Origin: a virus
Direction: 5' to 3' (one strand)
IMG/VR virus record: IMGVR_UViG_3300006749_000008
Location: 1-30,578 of that record
DNA: 30,578 nt
A program made the position numbers and the translations under genes. The notes beneath the pieces are model-generated. The model worked only from the letters and a program-made list of their open reading frames with translations. It was not told where the DNA came from and did no database searches. This document shows positions 29,094-30,578 of the stretch, in pieces. Within the stretch, counting starts at the first letter, position 1, and every line of letters begins with the position of its first letter.

Positions 29094-30578
29094 TAGCTTT
29101 TCCCCTTAATAGTTTGTGTTGATACTGGAGTGTATTCAATACTATAACCAATAAAATGTAGCTTGGCTGATGTTGATAATTCAAAACCAAAACTACTTAC
29201 ATTCTTCATTGCAACAGGTATTCTTATTTCTGTAAGAATTGGTTCTTGTGCAAAATCTTGGTCCCACTTTGCAAGAAAGTCACCGGTAGATGTTGATGAT
29301 GCAGCATAGTTTGGTTGGTCTTTGTGGTCTGCTCTTTCCATTTTAACTGTTGCACTTTGTGTATTTATTTTACTATCTTCTACGTGCCAGTCACCATCGC
29401 GATAATATGTAATATTTACATCTTGTTGTCCAGTCGTGTAACAATACAAGTAAAGATAATGTATTTGTTTCTTTATTGCACCATAGCCAAAGTCGTGCCA
29501 TCTACTTCTAAACAAGCTTTCAAGTGGTAGGTTATCTTGTATAGCTCTATCTGCACCAATTGTTTGGTAACCTGCCTGACGTGTTGCACTTATTGCCATC
29601 AAACCATTACCAACTTCAGTGCCTTCTGGTAAAGAATTAAACTGACTTGCATTACCAAACTGGTGTCCAAAGATAAAGTTGCCATCATAATCAATAGTGC
29701 CACAAGACATTGGCCACCTATCTCTTACAGATATGCCACCATTTTCGTGTATAACTAAACCAATATTTATTTGGTTGTCACCATAGTCAGCAGCATTTAA
29801 CCAGTATTCTCTTTTCTCTGGCCAATATGTTGCAAAAGCTTTCTTTGTTCCACTACGACTGAAAGCTTCTACCATAAAATCAACACCTTTGCTCATCTTT
29901 ATAAGTTGTAATTCAGAACCTGCAAAGTTACCTTTGATACTATATACACCATCTTCCGCTAAGAAGACAAGACCGAAGTTTGGTGTCACCTGTATTGTCG
30001 CGTGCGACACACAACCAACACCCATTACAAATGGAGTTATAATAAAATTACCACTTTGGTCTTGTCTAATTACATCAACAGCGCGTTCTCTAAAAACAAA
30101 TAAATTGTTATAATAATTATAGAGACCGGTTATGTCACCACCGTCACGCCCGCCAACATCAAAAAACTGTGATGCACCGAAGCTGTCAATTTGTAAAGCG
30201 TTAGAAAAATATATTTTACTGCTCTCAGATTTACCACCATCAACAAAAAGTCTGTTGTGGAAACTACAAGCATATCTTGGATTTATTGCAGGAAATGTAA
30301 TACTATCACTTGGATTTGGAGCTGATGCACCAAGCTGGTCATCTTCCAAACTATCAATAATAATTTCTGTAGTATTGTCATACACAGTTAAACAGAAAAA
30401 TAGGTCTGAACCTTGGTTCCTGGTTCTATATAGTTTTCGTGCTACAGTGCCTCTGGGACCTATTGGCAGTTCCATAATGATACCTGTGCGTGAGGTCACG
30501 TTGGTTCCATCTTTGGCAAACTCTGTAGTCTTCCAAGTTACACTATCACTAAGCTGAGATATAGGACTTTCACTACCA
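29093..30578 (-). CDS. Tail nozzle / tail tubular protein B-like, main part (starts at base 800 of the window through the circular join)
   Basis: The frame is open to the right edge and is completed by bases 1-800; the last 123 bases duplicate that part. The full protein is 720 aa. Beta-propeller-like repeats include the motif YNNLFVFRERAVDVIRQ (about residues 383-399 of the full protein), a signature of nozzle proteins, and NRLFVDGGKSESSKIYFSN (about 334-352). A later stretch GTKKAFATYWPEKREYWLNA (about residues 468-487) is also typical. It follows the adaptor and precedes three tail or receptor-type genes. It may close the tail channel and hold the fibres. The GTG at 30499 is internal and not the start. 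Confidence 0.8.
   Translation of the reverse strand, partial: GSESPISQLSDSVTWKTTEFAKDGTNVTSRTGIIMELPIGPRGTVARKLYRTRNQGSDLFFCLTVYDNTTEIIIDSLEDDQLGASAPNPSDSITFPAINPRYACSFHNRLFVDGGKSESSKIYFSNALQIDSFGASQFFDVGGRDGGDITGLYNYYNNLFVFRERAVDVIRQDQSGNFIITPFVMGVGCVSHATIQVTPNFGLVFLAEDGVYSIKGNFAGSELQLIKMSKGVDFMVEAFSRSGTKKAFATYWPEKREYWLNAADYGDNQINIGLVIHENGGISVRDRWPMSCGTIDYDGNFIFGHQFGNASQFNSLPEGTEVGNGLMAISATRQAGYQTIGADRAIQDNLPLESLFRSRWHDFGYGAIKKQIHYLYLYCYTTGQQDVNITYYRDGDWHVEDSKINTQSATVKMERADHKDQPNYAASSTSTGDFLAKWDQDFAQEPILTEIRIPVAMKNVSSFGFELSTSAKLHFIGYSIEYTPVSTQTIKGKS
30456..30578. repeat. Right copy of 123-bp terminal direct repeat (contig overlap)
   Basis: Exact copy of bases 1-123 at the other end of the window. 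Removing one copy restores a continuous 720-codon tail gene, so the contig represents a closed or permuted molecule of about 30,455 bp. Confidence 0.95.

Noticed and set aside
30132-30557. 141-codon plus-strand ORF at the right edge
   Set aside because: It is the antisense of the tail nozzle gene, whose frame is continuous across the join.

Overview
The window looks like the whole genome of a small tailed phage of the short-tailed (podovirus) type, read as one circular contig cut at an arbitrary point. Bases 1-123 recur exactly at 30456-30578. A tail gene that runs off the left edge continues in the same frame at the right edge, so the molecule closes into a circle of about 30,455 bp. Base composition is AT-rich. 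The run of small lysine-rich proteins, the YkgJ-like and FmdB-like proteins and the fibre decapeptide repeats are, from memory, typical of uncultured marine phages. An AT-rich marine bacterial host is therefore a reasonable inference, but nothing in the sequence proves it.

Nearly every gene is on the minus strand. In transcription order (descending coordinates, crossing the window edge) the late operon holds: small-terminase candidate (9790-9518), large terminase, portal, a zinc-ribbon protein and a 43-aa zinc-ribbon microprotein, an acidic assembly protein, scaffold, major capsid protein and a decoration-like protein. A rho-independent terminator (2275-2306) follows, then the head-tail adaptor, the tail nozzle (800-1 joined to 30455-29093), and three beta-rich tail or receptor-type proteins (29093-26672). 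Next come three internal or ejection-type proteins (26647-17223, the last of 2127 aa), a packed block of very basic small proteins with a 16-residue cysteine-rich peptide inside it (17223-15912), three fibre-type proteins (15853-14021) and a small membrane/coiled-coil protein that is the only visible holin candidate. Stop and start codons commonly overlap (TAATG, ATGA) and Shine-Dalgarno sequences are strong, so translation is probably coupled along the operon.

The non-structural region is only about 3.7 kb (10036-13711). A minus-strand cluster (13039-10795) encodes a 22-aa membrane peptide, an 85-aa zinc-finger protein, a PD-(D/E)XK-type nuclease, a 76-aa unknown, a 51-aa zinc-ribbon protein, an AP2-like protein, a YkgJ-type cysteine-cluster protein and a 51-aa protein with an open frame beyond its amber stop. 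A separate 92-aa gene (10314-10036) follows. The only well-supported plus-strand gene (13433-13711) sits between a long bulged inverted repeat and a perfect 13-bp inverted repeat, like a self-contained transcription unit.

The most striking property is what is missing. The circle contains no recognisable DNA polymerase, primase, helicase, ligase, recombinase, integrase, RNA polymerase or endolysin. The phage must either borrow host replication entirely or carry the needed functions in its unrecognised small genes and structured AT-rich intergenic regions.
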